Positions 17,560 to 25,219 of a stretch of DNA of 33,376 nt are shown in pieces. The notes under the pieces were generated by a model. The model searched no databases, was not told where the DNA came from, and was given only the letters and a program-made list of their open reading frames with translations. How positions within the stretch are numbered: position 1 is the first letter of the stretch; every line of letters begins with the position of its first letter. A program made the translations under genes and the position numbers. Origin of the DNA: Chloroflexota bacterium (GTDB lineage: Bacteria; Chloroflexota; UBA6077; FW602-bin22; JAMCWG01); contig JAMCWG010000006.1 in the NCBI GenBank assembly GCA_023475235.1, positions 1-33,376 on the forward strand, in the 5' to 3' direction.

Positions 17560-18729
17560 ATGGAAGGCAATCCCTGGCTCAGGGTACTGATCATCCTCCT
17601 TGTAATAATCGCCGGGCTGTACCTGCTGGGCGAGGCCTGGTCGTTGGCGACGCGCTTCGGCGACATCATCACCCTTTTCTTCCTGGCCTGGTTGGTAGCC
17701 TTCATACTGAGCCCGATAACCGGGCTGCTGTGCGAGCAATGGAAGCTGCCGCGGCCGGCGGCGGCAGCCCTGGTGTACCTGGCCCTGATGGCCCTGGTGG
17801 TGGCAGCGGGCATCCTGGTCGTGCCCATAATCGTGAGCCAGCTCGCCCAGCTCGGCAAGGCGCTGCCCGCTTACGCGGCAGCATTCCCAGGCTGGGTGAC
17901 ATCCCTCCAGAACGCGCTGGCAGACCTGGGCGTGAACGTGGACCTGCAGAGCCTGTATCCGGGAACACGGACCGATACCCTGCCCGCACAGGTAGAGCGC
18001 ATCGGCACTTTTCTCGCGCAGAACACCCTGCTGCTGGCCACGGGGTTTGCCTCCTTCATCTTCAGCGTCTTGATTGTGCTCATTCTGTCGTTCTACTTTA
18101 TGCTGGATGGCCCCCAGATGGCCGAGAAAGCTATGAGCCTGGTGCCGCGTGAGCGACATCCGGAGGTCCGCCACTTCCTCGAGAGCGTCGAGCACAGCTT
18201 CGGCGGCTTCATCCGAGGCCAGGTCGTGCTGGCGCTGGCGGTCGGCCTCCTCACCGGGATCGTGATGTGGATGGCCGGGCTCAGCTACGTGCTGGTGGTC
18301 AGCATATACGTGGTCATAGTAATGATCATCCCCTTCATCGGCCCTTTCCTGGCCCTCGTGCCGCCCATCCTGATCGCTCTTCTCCAATTGCCAACCCCTA
18401 ACGCCGTGCTGGTCGCCGTGACGGTGGTCGCCCTGCAGTCAGTGGTGCTCAACGTGCTGGCGCCGAAGCTGATGGGCGATGTCCTGGGGATACATCCGTT
18501 GCTGGTCTTTCTCGCGATGCTGGTGGGATCAAAGATAGCCGGTGTGGGCGGCGCTATCTTTGGTGTGCCTGTCGCCGCCGTCATCAACGCGATGGCCGTG
18601 TTCATGTACCGTCGGGCGATGCATCTGCCTATCCGCCCGGTGCGCCAGGCACCGCCGGCCCGCTCAGGCTGGCCGGCTGCGCTCCGCACCCTGGGAACCC
18701 GGACCGTGCGCCGGCTCTTCCAGCGGTAG
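17560..18729 (+). CDS. AI-2E family transporter (TqsA/PerM-like permease)
   Basis: A 389-residue inner-membrane protein with about eight hydrophobic spans. Two or three lie at the N-terminus, a soluble stretch follows at about 100-145, then a cluster from 150. The family motif is MIIPFIGPFLALVPPILIALL in the second half, and LAPKLMGDVLGIHPLLVFLAMLVG is the conserved late loop. Members were named for autoinducer-2 export, but many act as Na+(H+) antiporters or have unknown substrates, so no specific cargo is claimed. ATG 17560 lies 7 bp after the UROD-family stop. The next gene starts about 13 bp after its stop. Confidence 0.9.
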   Translation: MEGNPWLRVLIILLVIIAGLYLLGEAWSLATRFGDIITLFFLAWLVAFILSPITGLLCEQWKLPRPAAAALVYLALMALVVAAGILVVPIIVSQLAQLGKALPAYAAAFPGWVTSLQNALADLGVNVDLQSLYPGTRTDTLPAQVERIGTFLAQNTLLLATGFASFIFSVLIVLILSFYFMLDGPQMAEKAMSLVPRERHPEVRHFLESVEHSFGGFIRGQVVLALAVGLLTGIVMWMAGLSYVLVVSIYVVIVMIIPFIGPFLALVPPILIALLQLPTPNAVLVAVTVVALQSVVLNVLAPKLMGDVLGIHPLLVFLAMLVGSKIAGVGGAIFGVPVAAVINAMAVFMYRRAMHLPIRPVRQAPPARSGWPAALRTLGTRTVRRLFQR

Positions 18730-18742
18730 GGCGGACCCGACG

Positions 18743-21340
18743 GTGAATCCATTTGGGCTGAAATCCGTTTATTGCCACTACAGAAAGCCCGACGGCGGGT
18801 GCTTCGCGCGGCGCACGGGACAGCGGACCGGCACGGCGAGACCGCCACGGAATACGGAATGCTCGAGGCGACCTCGGCGCTGGCTGATGATATTGCTGGC
18901 GGTCCTGGCCGCGGGCGCCGCCGGAGCGCTCTGGGGAGCAGCCTTCCGGCTGCCCCATCCGGCAAGCGCCGGCGCACCGGTCGTCCCCTCGCCTGCCTCC
19001 ACATCCACGCCGACCCCGGAGGCCCGGGCCAGCAGTCCGGCCCCGGCCGGCTTCGTCTACGGCGTCAGCGTGGCCGACCTGAAGAACGCGCCCAGAGTGG
19101 AGGAGCTCGGGTTTCCGTGGATGAAGGGGCACATCTCCTGGCAGCACTCCGAGCCCGAGCAGGGCGAGTACAACTGGGCCGACCTGGACAAGGCGCTGCA
19201 GGCGGCGACAGAGAATCATCTCGGCCTGCTCCTGCGCGTCGACCAGTCGCCAGGGTGGTCGCATCCCTCGAACGACGACCCCAGCGCGCCGCCCGACCCG
19301 GAATACCTGGAAGACTGGCAGCAGTTCTTGCAGCTCATGGCGGCCCGGGCGATGGGCCGGGCGCAGGCCTACGAGATCTGGAATGAGCCGAACCTGGCCA
19401 TTGAATGGGGCGGGAATCCGCCGGACCCCGCCGGCTACGCCAGATTGCTGGAGGCTGCCTACCGGGCGATCAAGAGGGGCGACCCTACGGCCACGGTCGT
19501 TTCGGCCGGGCTGGCGAATACCGGCGAGGAGTCGGATGGTGCGATGAACGACACCGTCTTCCTGGAGCGATTCTACCAGGCGGGCGGAGCACCCTACTTC
19601 GATGTGCTCGGCTATCATCCCCACGGCGGCCCGGACAGCCCGGATGGAGAGCAGTTTCTTAAAGCCGAACAGCAGAGGCGCATCATGGAGGCGCATAAGG
19701 ACGGTCAGAAGCCGGTCTGGGCCACCGAGCTGGCGTGGATCGCCCGCCCTCCTGCAGAGTGCTCGTCAGATGGGCGGTGGGATACGCGTATCTGGGAAAG
19801 CGTGAGCGCCGATGCCCAGGCGGGCTACTTGGTGGACTCCTTCACGCTCATTCGCAGCCGGTGGCCCTGGATGCAGGGGGCCTTCGTGTTCAACCTGGAC
19901 TTCAGCCTGGCCCCCTGGTATGACGGCTGCGAGCCGATGGCCTACGAGAGCCTGTTGGACCAGGAGGGCGCGCCCCGGCCGGCGTTCACGGCCCTGCAGG
20001 ATATGCCGAAGCCGTCGCCCCGGATAGCCGCCGGCCTGTCCTTTCCGAGTGGGCGGCTGGTGAAGGGCTCGGGCGACGACATATGGCTGGTCGCGGATGG
20101 GATACGGCGCTGGATACCCGACGACGAGACCTTTGCGGCAGCGGGCTACGCGGCGGACGAAATCCAAACACTGACAGACGACGAGGTGAGGCGCATCCCC
20201 CTGGACGCTCCCCTCCTCAGCGTCAAATCGGGCCGCTATCCGGACGATATGCTCCTCAAGTCCGCTTCGTCCGACCCGGTCTACGCTGTGAAAAGAGGCT
20301 TGAGGCGCGCCATCCCCACCCTGGGGACCTTCGATGCCGACGGCTATTCCTGGCTGAATGTCCGGGTGGTCTCTGACGACGAGCTGCGCCAGATACCCGA
20401 AGGCACCGCCCTGCCGCGGGCGCTCCAGATCGCCTATGTCTGCGAGCAGGACGATGGCAACGAGGATATCTGCATTATGAACGCCGACGGCATCAGCCAG
20501 CGGCGATTGACCGACGACCCGGCCGCCGATTTCAGCCCCTCCTGGAAGCCCGGCGAGGACCGGATCGTCTTCGTGTCAACCCGCGACGGCAGCGGCGAGA
20601 TATACTCGATGAGCTCAGATGGCAAAGAGGTGAAGCGGCTCACGAAAGACGAAGGCGAGAATCTGGCCCCCTCGTATTCCCCTGACGGCGCCCAAATCGT
20701 GTTCGTCTCCGACCGGAGCGGCAGCTACCAGCTCTGGACGATGATGGGAGATGGCAGCTCCCCGGCGCAGCTTGCGGATGTCGAAGGGGACATAACCTGG
20801 TACGGCTGGTCGGTGGATGGCGAGCGGATCGTATTTGGCGACGAGACGGCGGATGGCAGAGAAAAAATATGGATGATGAACGCCGATGGCTCGGACCTGG
20901 CCCCTGCCGTAGACTTCTCGATGACGGCGACAGGTGTCGAGCCCGCGGCCGGCGGCGGTCCGACGGATATGCTTGACGTGTACGCAGTCCGCCCATCCAG
21001 CGGCGCCACGCCCGGGCCCGGACGCGGCGCTCTGCGGGCGAGCCGGCTTCCCGTATGGCCGCCCGGCGGCGAAAAGGTGGCCTGGATGTCGCCGGATGGG
21101 AGCGGCGACTGGTCGCTGCACGTCGAGGACGGCGAAGGCAACGCGTACGCGGCCCCGATTGGCCAGGCCTATCCGGACAGCCGGCTCACCTGGTCCCCCA
21201 ATGGGGAGATACTGGCCCTGGCATCGAGAGCGGATGGGGAGTGGGGGATATACATCTACACCCTCGGCGACGATGGGCCGCAGTTGACGCGGCTCACGGA
21301 CGACGCCGGTCCGGTCCACAGCCCTGCCTGGTCGAAATGA
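18743..21340 (+). CDS. Membrane-anchored glycoside-hydrolase-like TIM barrel fused to TolB-type beta-propeller
   Basis: About 865 residues from GTG 18743; ATG 18887 is the alternative and neither has a clear ribosome site. A basic stretch RRPRRW is followed by one hydrophobic span (49-65), giving an anchor or uncleaved signal, then a Pro/Ser/Thr linker. Residues about 103-480 form a GH39/GH5-like barrel, with candidate acid/base E215 (EIWNEPNLA) and nucleophile E329 (VWATELAW). About 495-630 holds two copies of a small module ending in an R(R/A)IP core. From about 640 to the end are WD40/TolB PD40 repeats such as DICIMNADG, SPSWKPGEDRIVF and APSYSPDGAQIVF. It is probably extracytoplasmic; the sugar substrate is unknown. 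The stop is 12 bp from the convergent nitroreductase stop. Confidence 0.8.
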   Translation: MNPFGLKSVYCHYRKPDGGCFARRTGQRTGTARPPRNTECSRRPRRWLMILLAVLAAGAAGALWGAAFRLPHPASAGAPVVPSPASTSTPTPEARASSPAPAGFVYGVSVADLKNAPRVEELGFPWMKGHISWQHSEPEQGEYNWADLDKALQAATENHLGLLLRVDQSPGWSHPSNDDPSAPPDPEYLEDWQQFLQLMAARAMGRAQAYEIWNEPNLAIEWGGNPPDPAGYARLLEAAYRAIKRGDPTATVVSAGLANTGEESDGAMNDTVFLERFYQAGGAPYFDVLGYHPHGGPDSPDGEQFLKAEQQRRIMEAHKDGQKPVWATELAWIARPPAECSSDGRWDTRIWESVSADAQAGYLVDSFTLIRSRWPWMQGAFVFNLDFSLAPWYDGCEPMAYESLLDQEGAPRPAFTALQDMPKPSPRIAAGLSFPSGRLVKGSGDDIWLVADGIRRWIPDDETFAAAGYAADEIQTLTDDEVRRIPLDAPLLSVKSGRYPDDMLLKSASSDPVYAVKRGLRRAIPTLGTFDADGYSWLNVRVVSDDELRQIPEGTALPRALQIAYVCEQDDGNEDICIMNADGISQRRLTDDPAADFSPSWKPGEDRIVFVSTRDGSGEIYSMSSDGKEVKRLTKDEGENLAPSYSPDGAQIVFVSDRSGSYQLWTMMGDGSSPAQLADVEGDITWYGWSVDGERIVFGDETADGREKIWMMNADGSDLAPAVDFSMTATGVEPAAGGGPTDMLDVYAVRPSSGATPGPGRGALRASRLPVWPPGGEKVAWMSPDGSGDWSLHVEDGEGNAYAAPIGQAYPDSRLTWSPNGEILALASRADGEWGIYIYTLGDDGPQLTRLTDDAGPVHSPAWSK

Positions 21341-21352
21341 GCCGGCCGGCCC

Positions 21353-21862
21353 TTACCAGCGCTCGTAGCTCACCAGCTCCTCTATAGGCTTGCGCTTCTT
21401 GGGACGCGGCGAATCGGCCGAATATCCCAGCGGCGTGAAGGCGATGGGCTCGGCCTCCGGCGGCAGGCCCAGCACCTCTCGCGTCGCCTCGGTATCGAAG
21501 GCTCCCACCCAGCAGGTGCCCAGCCCCTCGCTGGTGGCCGCCATGATAACGTGGTCCATGACGATGGCCACGTCCACGTCGCAGTAGTTCTTGCCGTCGC
21601 GGCGCACCCAGGTGGCCTCGGGTATCCCGCAGACGCAGAGGACGATGGGGGCCGCGACAAACCAGTCCCGATTGTAGATCCGCCTCATCTCAGCCTCGCG
21701 CCCCTCCGTGTGGATGACGATGACCCGGAACTGCTGGCGGTTGGCTGCTGTGGGGGCCAGGGCGGCCGCCTCCAGTATTCGCTGCAGCTTATCGGCGGGG
21801 ACTGGGGTGGGCAAGTAGGATCGGACGCTATATCTGTTACGCGCCAGCTCGTTGAAGTCCAT
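21353..21862 (-). CDS. Nitroreductase family protein (FMN-dependent)
   Basis: A 169-residue cytosolic flavoprotein, short for the family (usually 180-220). It has the FMN-binding start RNRYSVRSYLPTPVP, APTAANRQQFRVIVI, then GLGTCWVGAF and LPPEAEPIAFTPLGY. It probably reduces nitro, quinone or enone compounds with NAD(P)H; the natural substrate is unknown. The frame runs 162 bases further upstream, but ATG 21862 has the strong site GGGAGGT and starts at the family's normal first residues (MDFNELARNRYS). An extended -10 element lies 30 bases upstream, so it is likely its own transcript. Confidence 0.92.
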   Translation of the reverse strand: MDFNELARNRYSVRSYLPTPVPADKLQRILEAAALAPTAANRQQFRVIVIHTEGREAEMRRIYNRDWFVAAPIVLCVCGIPEATWVRRDGKNYCDVDVAIVMDHVIMAATSEGLGTCWVGAFDTEATREVLGLPPEAEPIAFTPLGYSADSPRPKKRKPIEELVSYERW

Positions 21863-21892
21863 TGCACACCTCCCGGTAGAATTGCCTGATGC

Positions 21893-21901
21893 AGGATAGC
21901 A
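21893..21901 (-). promoter_or_regulatory. Possible extended -10 promoter for the nitroreductase
   Basis: The minus strand reads TGCTATCCT, a TGN-extended hexamer with two mismatches to TATAAT, 30 bases before the ATG at 21862. No convincing -35 is seen. Confidence 0.35.
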
Positions 21902-22020
21902 CATATCGGCGTTATGAGACAGGGGAGAAGGTGAGGACAGTTGCCGGCCTATATGGGGACCATTTCGCTCGCAGTGCCCCCTCGACCGGTTGGACAGGTT
22001 GGCGTCAACCCAAGCGCGGA

Positions 22021-23718
22021 TCAAGGGCTCCCAGTAGTTGGGTTGACAACTCTATACACCCTCCAGTTCGTACCCCGGCCGGCAAACGCTTTGTCAAGCT
22101 CTACAAAAGGGGCTCCATCGAGAAAGATGTTCGGATACTGCTCGACTATCCTATCCTGGCTACCATCAAGGTTAGTCACCAGAATATAGCTGGCTTTGCC
22201 AACGGGGTTGCGGACTACGTCGTCAAACTCCAGGGATCGCGTGGTCACAAACCGGTCAAACTGCCGTGTAAATAGGATGATGCGGTCAGCGACCAGATCG
22301 TCGGCTAGAACCTTTCCATCGTCCGGGAGCTTGGCCACATAATCTGCAACCCCCATCTCCAGCGCGAAATTGCCCACTGCTTGGTCCTGCACCACCGCCT
22401 CTATGAACGCCACCTCATCTGCTTGAATCACATCCGGCATCGCGATGCCGTAAGGAGCAAACGCCGACGACGCCCCGACAACGACGATCAATGTAATGTA
22501 CCAGAGGAGCGCCCGCGCCCGGAAGGCATTACTCAGTCGATAAAAGGCGTATGCCAAGCCAATTACAGAGAATGGGATAATGTAGGTGAAGAAACGTGTC
22601 CAGCCAAAGCTCTGTCCCTCATAGAAGAGGAGCGCCTGAAACCCAGGGAAAGAAACGGCTGCGAGAACCAGGGCCGAGGCAAACCAATCGTGTCTGTGAA
22701 TGGCGAAGAACAGCAATAGAACCAGCATCAGATAGAAAGCTGGAAAGACCAACCCCGATGCCTTGAACGCGTAGCTGAATGACGCCGGGAAGTTGTGATA
22801 CATCGCCGCTAATATCGGGGAAGACGAGAGTGCACCTTGCAGCCATTGAGCATTGGAGCCCCTACCGACCATAAAGTAGAAAGGATTACCCATGATCTGC
22901 CAATTGAAGAACACCCATAAGAAGATGGAATACGCAAATGGCGCAAGATATGTTAGGGAATACCCCTCAATAGCTAGCTTGCTCTTCATAATTCCGGTCT
23001 TTCTCTGTGAATCAAAGAAAAGGGATGATTCCCCGGCTGGCTCCCGGTTCATCAGCGCAATCGTGAGTGCCAGGAACATAGTCAAGCCAAATGGGACCGC
23101 TTCATAGCGTGACAGGAATGCCATGCCCGCGTAGATGCCCATCAACACAACGTCTGTGGCGCCATTCCTATGCGGTAGCTGTTCGGATAGCCGCTGATAG
23201 TGATACCAGCAGCCGAGAGTCGCCGCAACGAGGACCATTTCGCTCATCCCATTGATGGAGGAAAACAAGATCATGATATTGCCCTGATAGGCAAGCAGAA
23301 CGGACCATCTCACCCAGCGTGTTGGTAAGTAGTGGGACAGAATAGAATCCATCAACACCAGGCTAGATGCACCTGCCAGGGAGCTGACTATCGGCCCGGT
23401 AAAACCGGCGGTCAGCAGCGGGCGAAACAGTGCAAAGGGAATCTGCAGAAGTGAAGGTAGCGGCGCCCAGATGAAGCCCAGGTTGGCCAGGCCCGGCCGC
23501 GTGTTGTACATCACAACTGCCGCGGCGTAGCTTCGTGAAAGAGCGTCACTCACAAACAGGCGATAGTGGAATGTCAGCAAGGCCGATCCGGCAAGCAATA
23601 TCAGGAATGCCACCAGGAACATTGCAGCCTTGCCGCGAAATGACTCCCCTGCGCCTATCCGTGACAGATTGTCAGGGGCCGATCCTAGCAACGTGTCGGG
23701 CCCCGATGGTGTATGCAA
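22021..23718 (-). CDS. Polytopic membrane protein, probable GT-C type glycosyltransferase
   Basis: A 565-residue protein with about eleven hydrophobic spans between residues 32 and 440 and a soluble C-terminal part of about 120 residues. After the first span it reads RLFVSDALSRSY, an acidic first outer loop like that of GT-C enzymes, followed by WAPLPSLLQIPF. The rest matches no family I can name, so the enzyme activity is inferred from topology only. The start is given as TTG 23718 with AAAGG nearby. ATG 23622, just before the first span, is an alternative. Base composition is clearly lower in GC than in the flanking genes (around 50% in the lines counted), which suggests different origin. 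Confidence 0.7.
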   Translation of the reverse strand: MHTPSGPDTLLGSAPDNLSRIGAGESFRGKAAMFLVAFLILLAGSALLTFHYRLFVSDALSRSYAAAVVMYNTRPGLANLGFIWAPLPSLLQIPFALFRPLLTAGFTGPIVSSLAGASSLVLMDSILSHYLPTRWVRWSVLLAYQGNIMILFSSINGMSEMVLVAATLGCWYHYQRLSEQLPHRNGATDVVLMGIYAGMAFLSRYEAVPFGLTMFLALTIALMNREPAGESSLFFDSQRKTGIMKSKLAIEGYSLTYLAPFAYSIFLWVFFNWQIMGNPFYFMVGRGSNAQWLQGALSSSPILAAMYHNFPASFSYAFKASGLVFPAFYLMLVLLLFFAIHRHDWFASALVLAAVSFPGFQALLFYEGQSFGWTRFFTYIIPFSVIGLAYAFYRLSNAFRARALLWYITLIVVVGASSAFAPYGIAMPDVIQADEVAFIEAVVQDQAVGNFALEMGVADYVAKLPDDGKVLADDLVADRIILFTRQFDRFVTTRSLEFDDVVRNPVGKASYILVTNLDGSQDRIVEQYPNIFLDGAPFVELDKAFAGRGTNWRVYRVVNPTTGSP

Positions 23719-23908
23719 CTCAATGCCTTTACAACAGCTATTGAAATGGCAATTGACCTAGTCAGTTCGTCAAGGCGCTCGGGCCGCCGTCAGGGCAAAT
23801 CGCAAGTTGTTGCTCAATCAGCATAATGCCCAACACCACGCGGAATCTGATTGGTCCCGCCGGAGCCTTCAAAGCTACAAGCACGCGGTGCAGGTGCCGT
23901 CAGGGAGC

Positions 23909-23936
23909 ATAATATATCACATGTTAGAATATTCAA
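23909..23936 (-). promoter_or_regulatory. Possible sigma-70 promoter for the GT-C membrane gene
   Basis: On the minus strand TTGAAT (23931-23936) is 16 bases from TATTAT (23909-23914). It would give a leader of about 185 bases before the TTG at 23718. It lies back to back with the plus promoter. Confidence 0.4.
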
Positions 23937-23973
23937 CCACAAGCTATCGCTCGCGCAAAGTTTGTGCATTGCA

Positions 23974-24002
23974 TTGACAGTGAGACGTGCCAATGTTAGA
24001 AT
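23974..24002 (+). promoter_or_regulatory. Strong sigma-70 promoter for the c-di-AMP receptor gene
   Basis: A perfect -35 TTGACA (23974-23979) is 17 bases from TAGAAT (23997-24002), one mismatch from consensus. A TGT just before it forms an extended -10. This is the best canonical promoter in the window. Confidence 0.75.
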
Positions 24003-24120
24003 CAGGCCCGCTGAGGTGATGGAAGGGGCCGGTGACTTCGGCTCACCGGGGTCAGCAACATACATCGTCTGAGCAGTCGAGTTTCGTCGCTGCGCTTTGT
24101 GCGGCAGGAGGGCCAGTGCT

Positions 24121-24450
24121 ATGAAGCTAATCTGGGCCATTGTGCAAAAAGACGACGCGGGAGCCCTGATTGATGCGCTGACCAAAGATGAATACCGCGT
24201 GACGCGTATCAATACTGCCGGCGGCTTCCTCAAGGAAAGCAATGCTACGGTGGTGCTCGCTGTGGAGGATTATCAGGTAGAGCGCGTGATGTCCATCATC
24301 GAGAGGAATTGCCAGACCCGCGTGAAGCAGATCAATCCCTTGCCGCCGATTATGGAGCCCGGCGAGTTCTATGTGCCCTACCCCGTGGAAGTAGAGGTGG
24401 GCGGCGCAACAGTGATGGTCCTGGACCTGGCGGACTTTCGCCGGCTGTGA
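24121..24450 (+). CDS. Cyclic-di-AMP receptor (DarA/PstA family)
   Basis: A 109-residue cytosolic PII-like protein. It begins MKLIWAIVQKDDAGALIDAL, then YRVTRINTAGGFLKESNATVV, VEDYQVERVMSII and ERNCQTR. These are the features of the PF06153 family of trimeric c-di-AMP binding proteins, whose ligand sits near the GGFL loop. The family's downstream partners are mostly unknown. Length is typical (about 109). ATG 24121 has AGGAGG spaced by 9, so a 24-base upstream extension of the frame is rejected. It has its own strong promoter and is followed by the metallo-hydrolase gene after 125 bp. No diadenylate cyclase is in the window. Confidence 0.9.
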   Translation: MKLIWAIVQKDDAGALIDALTKDEYRVTRINTAGGFLKESNATVVLAVEDYQVERVMSIIERNCQTRVKQINPLPPIMEPGEFYVPYPVEVEVGGATVMVLDLADFRRL

Positions 24451-24575
24451 GCCTGGGTCCTTTGCACAGGCATACCGATTAGCACACGGGCGAAAACATC
24501 AGCATACTACGTGCCAGCGAGATGCAGCGGTGTTGGCTTAGGCCTGCGCCGCTGTCATTTCATAAGGAGGAAGAA

Positions 24576-25196
24576 GTGATTGTTAAGATGATGGAGGTCG
24601 GCTACCTGGCCACCAACTGCTACCTTGTCGTCTGCCCTGACACGAGGCAGGCGCTGGTGATCGATCCGGGGGGCGACGCCGACGTCATTCTGGCGGCGGT
24701 CCAGGAAGCAGGCGCGAAGGTACAGTATATCGTCGACACCCACGGCCATTTCGATCACATCCTTGCCAATGCGCCCGTCCAGAAGGCCACCGGTGCAAGA
24801 ATCGCCATCCACCCGCTGGAGGCGCCGCGGCTGGCGGGAACGTCCAGCGGTCTGTCCGCCTGGGTGCCCGGCCCGTTTCCCAAGTCCGGCGCCGACCTGT
24901 TGCTGAACGATGACGATACGCTGCAGGTGGGCACGCTGTCGCTGAAGGTCCTCCATACGCCGGGGCACGCCCCCGGCCACATCACCATGGCCGGCGATGG
25001 CGTGGCCTTCGTGGGCGATGTGCTCTTTCGACGCGGCGTCGGCCGGTGGGACCTGGAGGGCGGTGACTACGAGCAACTGATTCGCAGCATTCAGGACAAG
25101 CTGCTTCCCCTGGGGGACGACACGCTCGTGTACCCCGGCCACGGGCCGGCCACCACCATCGGCGAGGAGCGGCGGGAGAATCCCTGGCTGAGCTGA
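24576..25196 (+). CDS. Metallo-beta-lactamase-fold hydrolase (glyoxalase II-like)
   Basis: A 206-residue cytosolic protein with the full MBL metal set: HGHFDH (H56, H58, D60, H61), HTPGHAPGH (H131), FVGDVLF (D148) and YPGHG (H189). This is the short YcbL/GloB-like subgroup lacking the C-terminal helical domain of classical glyoxalase II. It probably hydrolyses a thioester, but persulfide dioxygenase or other activities are possible. GTG 24576 with AAGGAGG five bases upstream is the clear start, giving MIVKMMEVGYLATNCYLV. A small hairpin, CAGCGG/CCGCTG (24525-24554), precedes the ribosome site. The stop is 23 bp from the convergent glycosidase-like gene. Confidence 0.92.
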   Translation: MIVKMMEVGYLATNCYLVVCPDTRQALVIDPGGDADVILAAVQEAGAKVQYIVDTHGHFDHILANAPVQKATGARIAIHPLEAPRLAGTSSGLSAWVPGPFPKSGADLLLNDDDTLQVGTLSLKVLHTPGHAPGHITMAGDGVAFVGDVLFRRGVGRWDLEGGDYEQLIRSIQDKLLPLGDDTLVYPGHGPATTIGEERRENPWLS

Positions 25197-25219
25197 GGGC
25201 AGGTCGACGACCGTCAGTG

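Larger units (their letters stand above)
23719..24120. other. 402-bp divergent intergenic region
   Basis: No gene is supported here. Frames on both strands are short or run through neighbouring genes in the wrong phase. It contains a good plus-strand promoter (23974-24002), a plausible minus-strand promoter (23909-23936) and the ribosome site AGGAGG at 24106-24111 for the c-di-AMP receptor. The leader from the plus promoter to the ATG is roughly 110 bases; I see no known riboswitch in it. Confidence 0.6.

Noticed and set aside
23814-24242. A 142-codon minus-strand frame across the divergent region
   Set aside because: It overlaps the conserved c-di-AMP receptor gene in antisense and covers two promoters; there is no ribosome site or motif.
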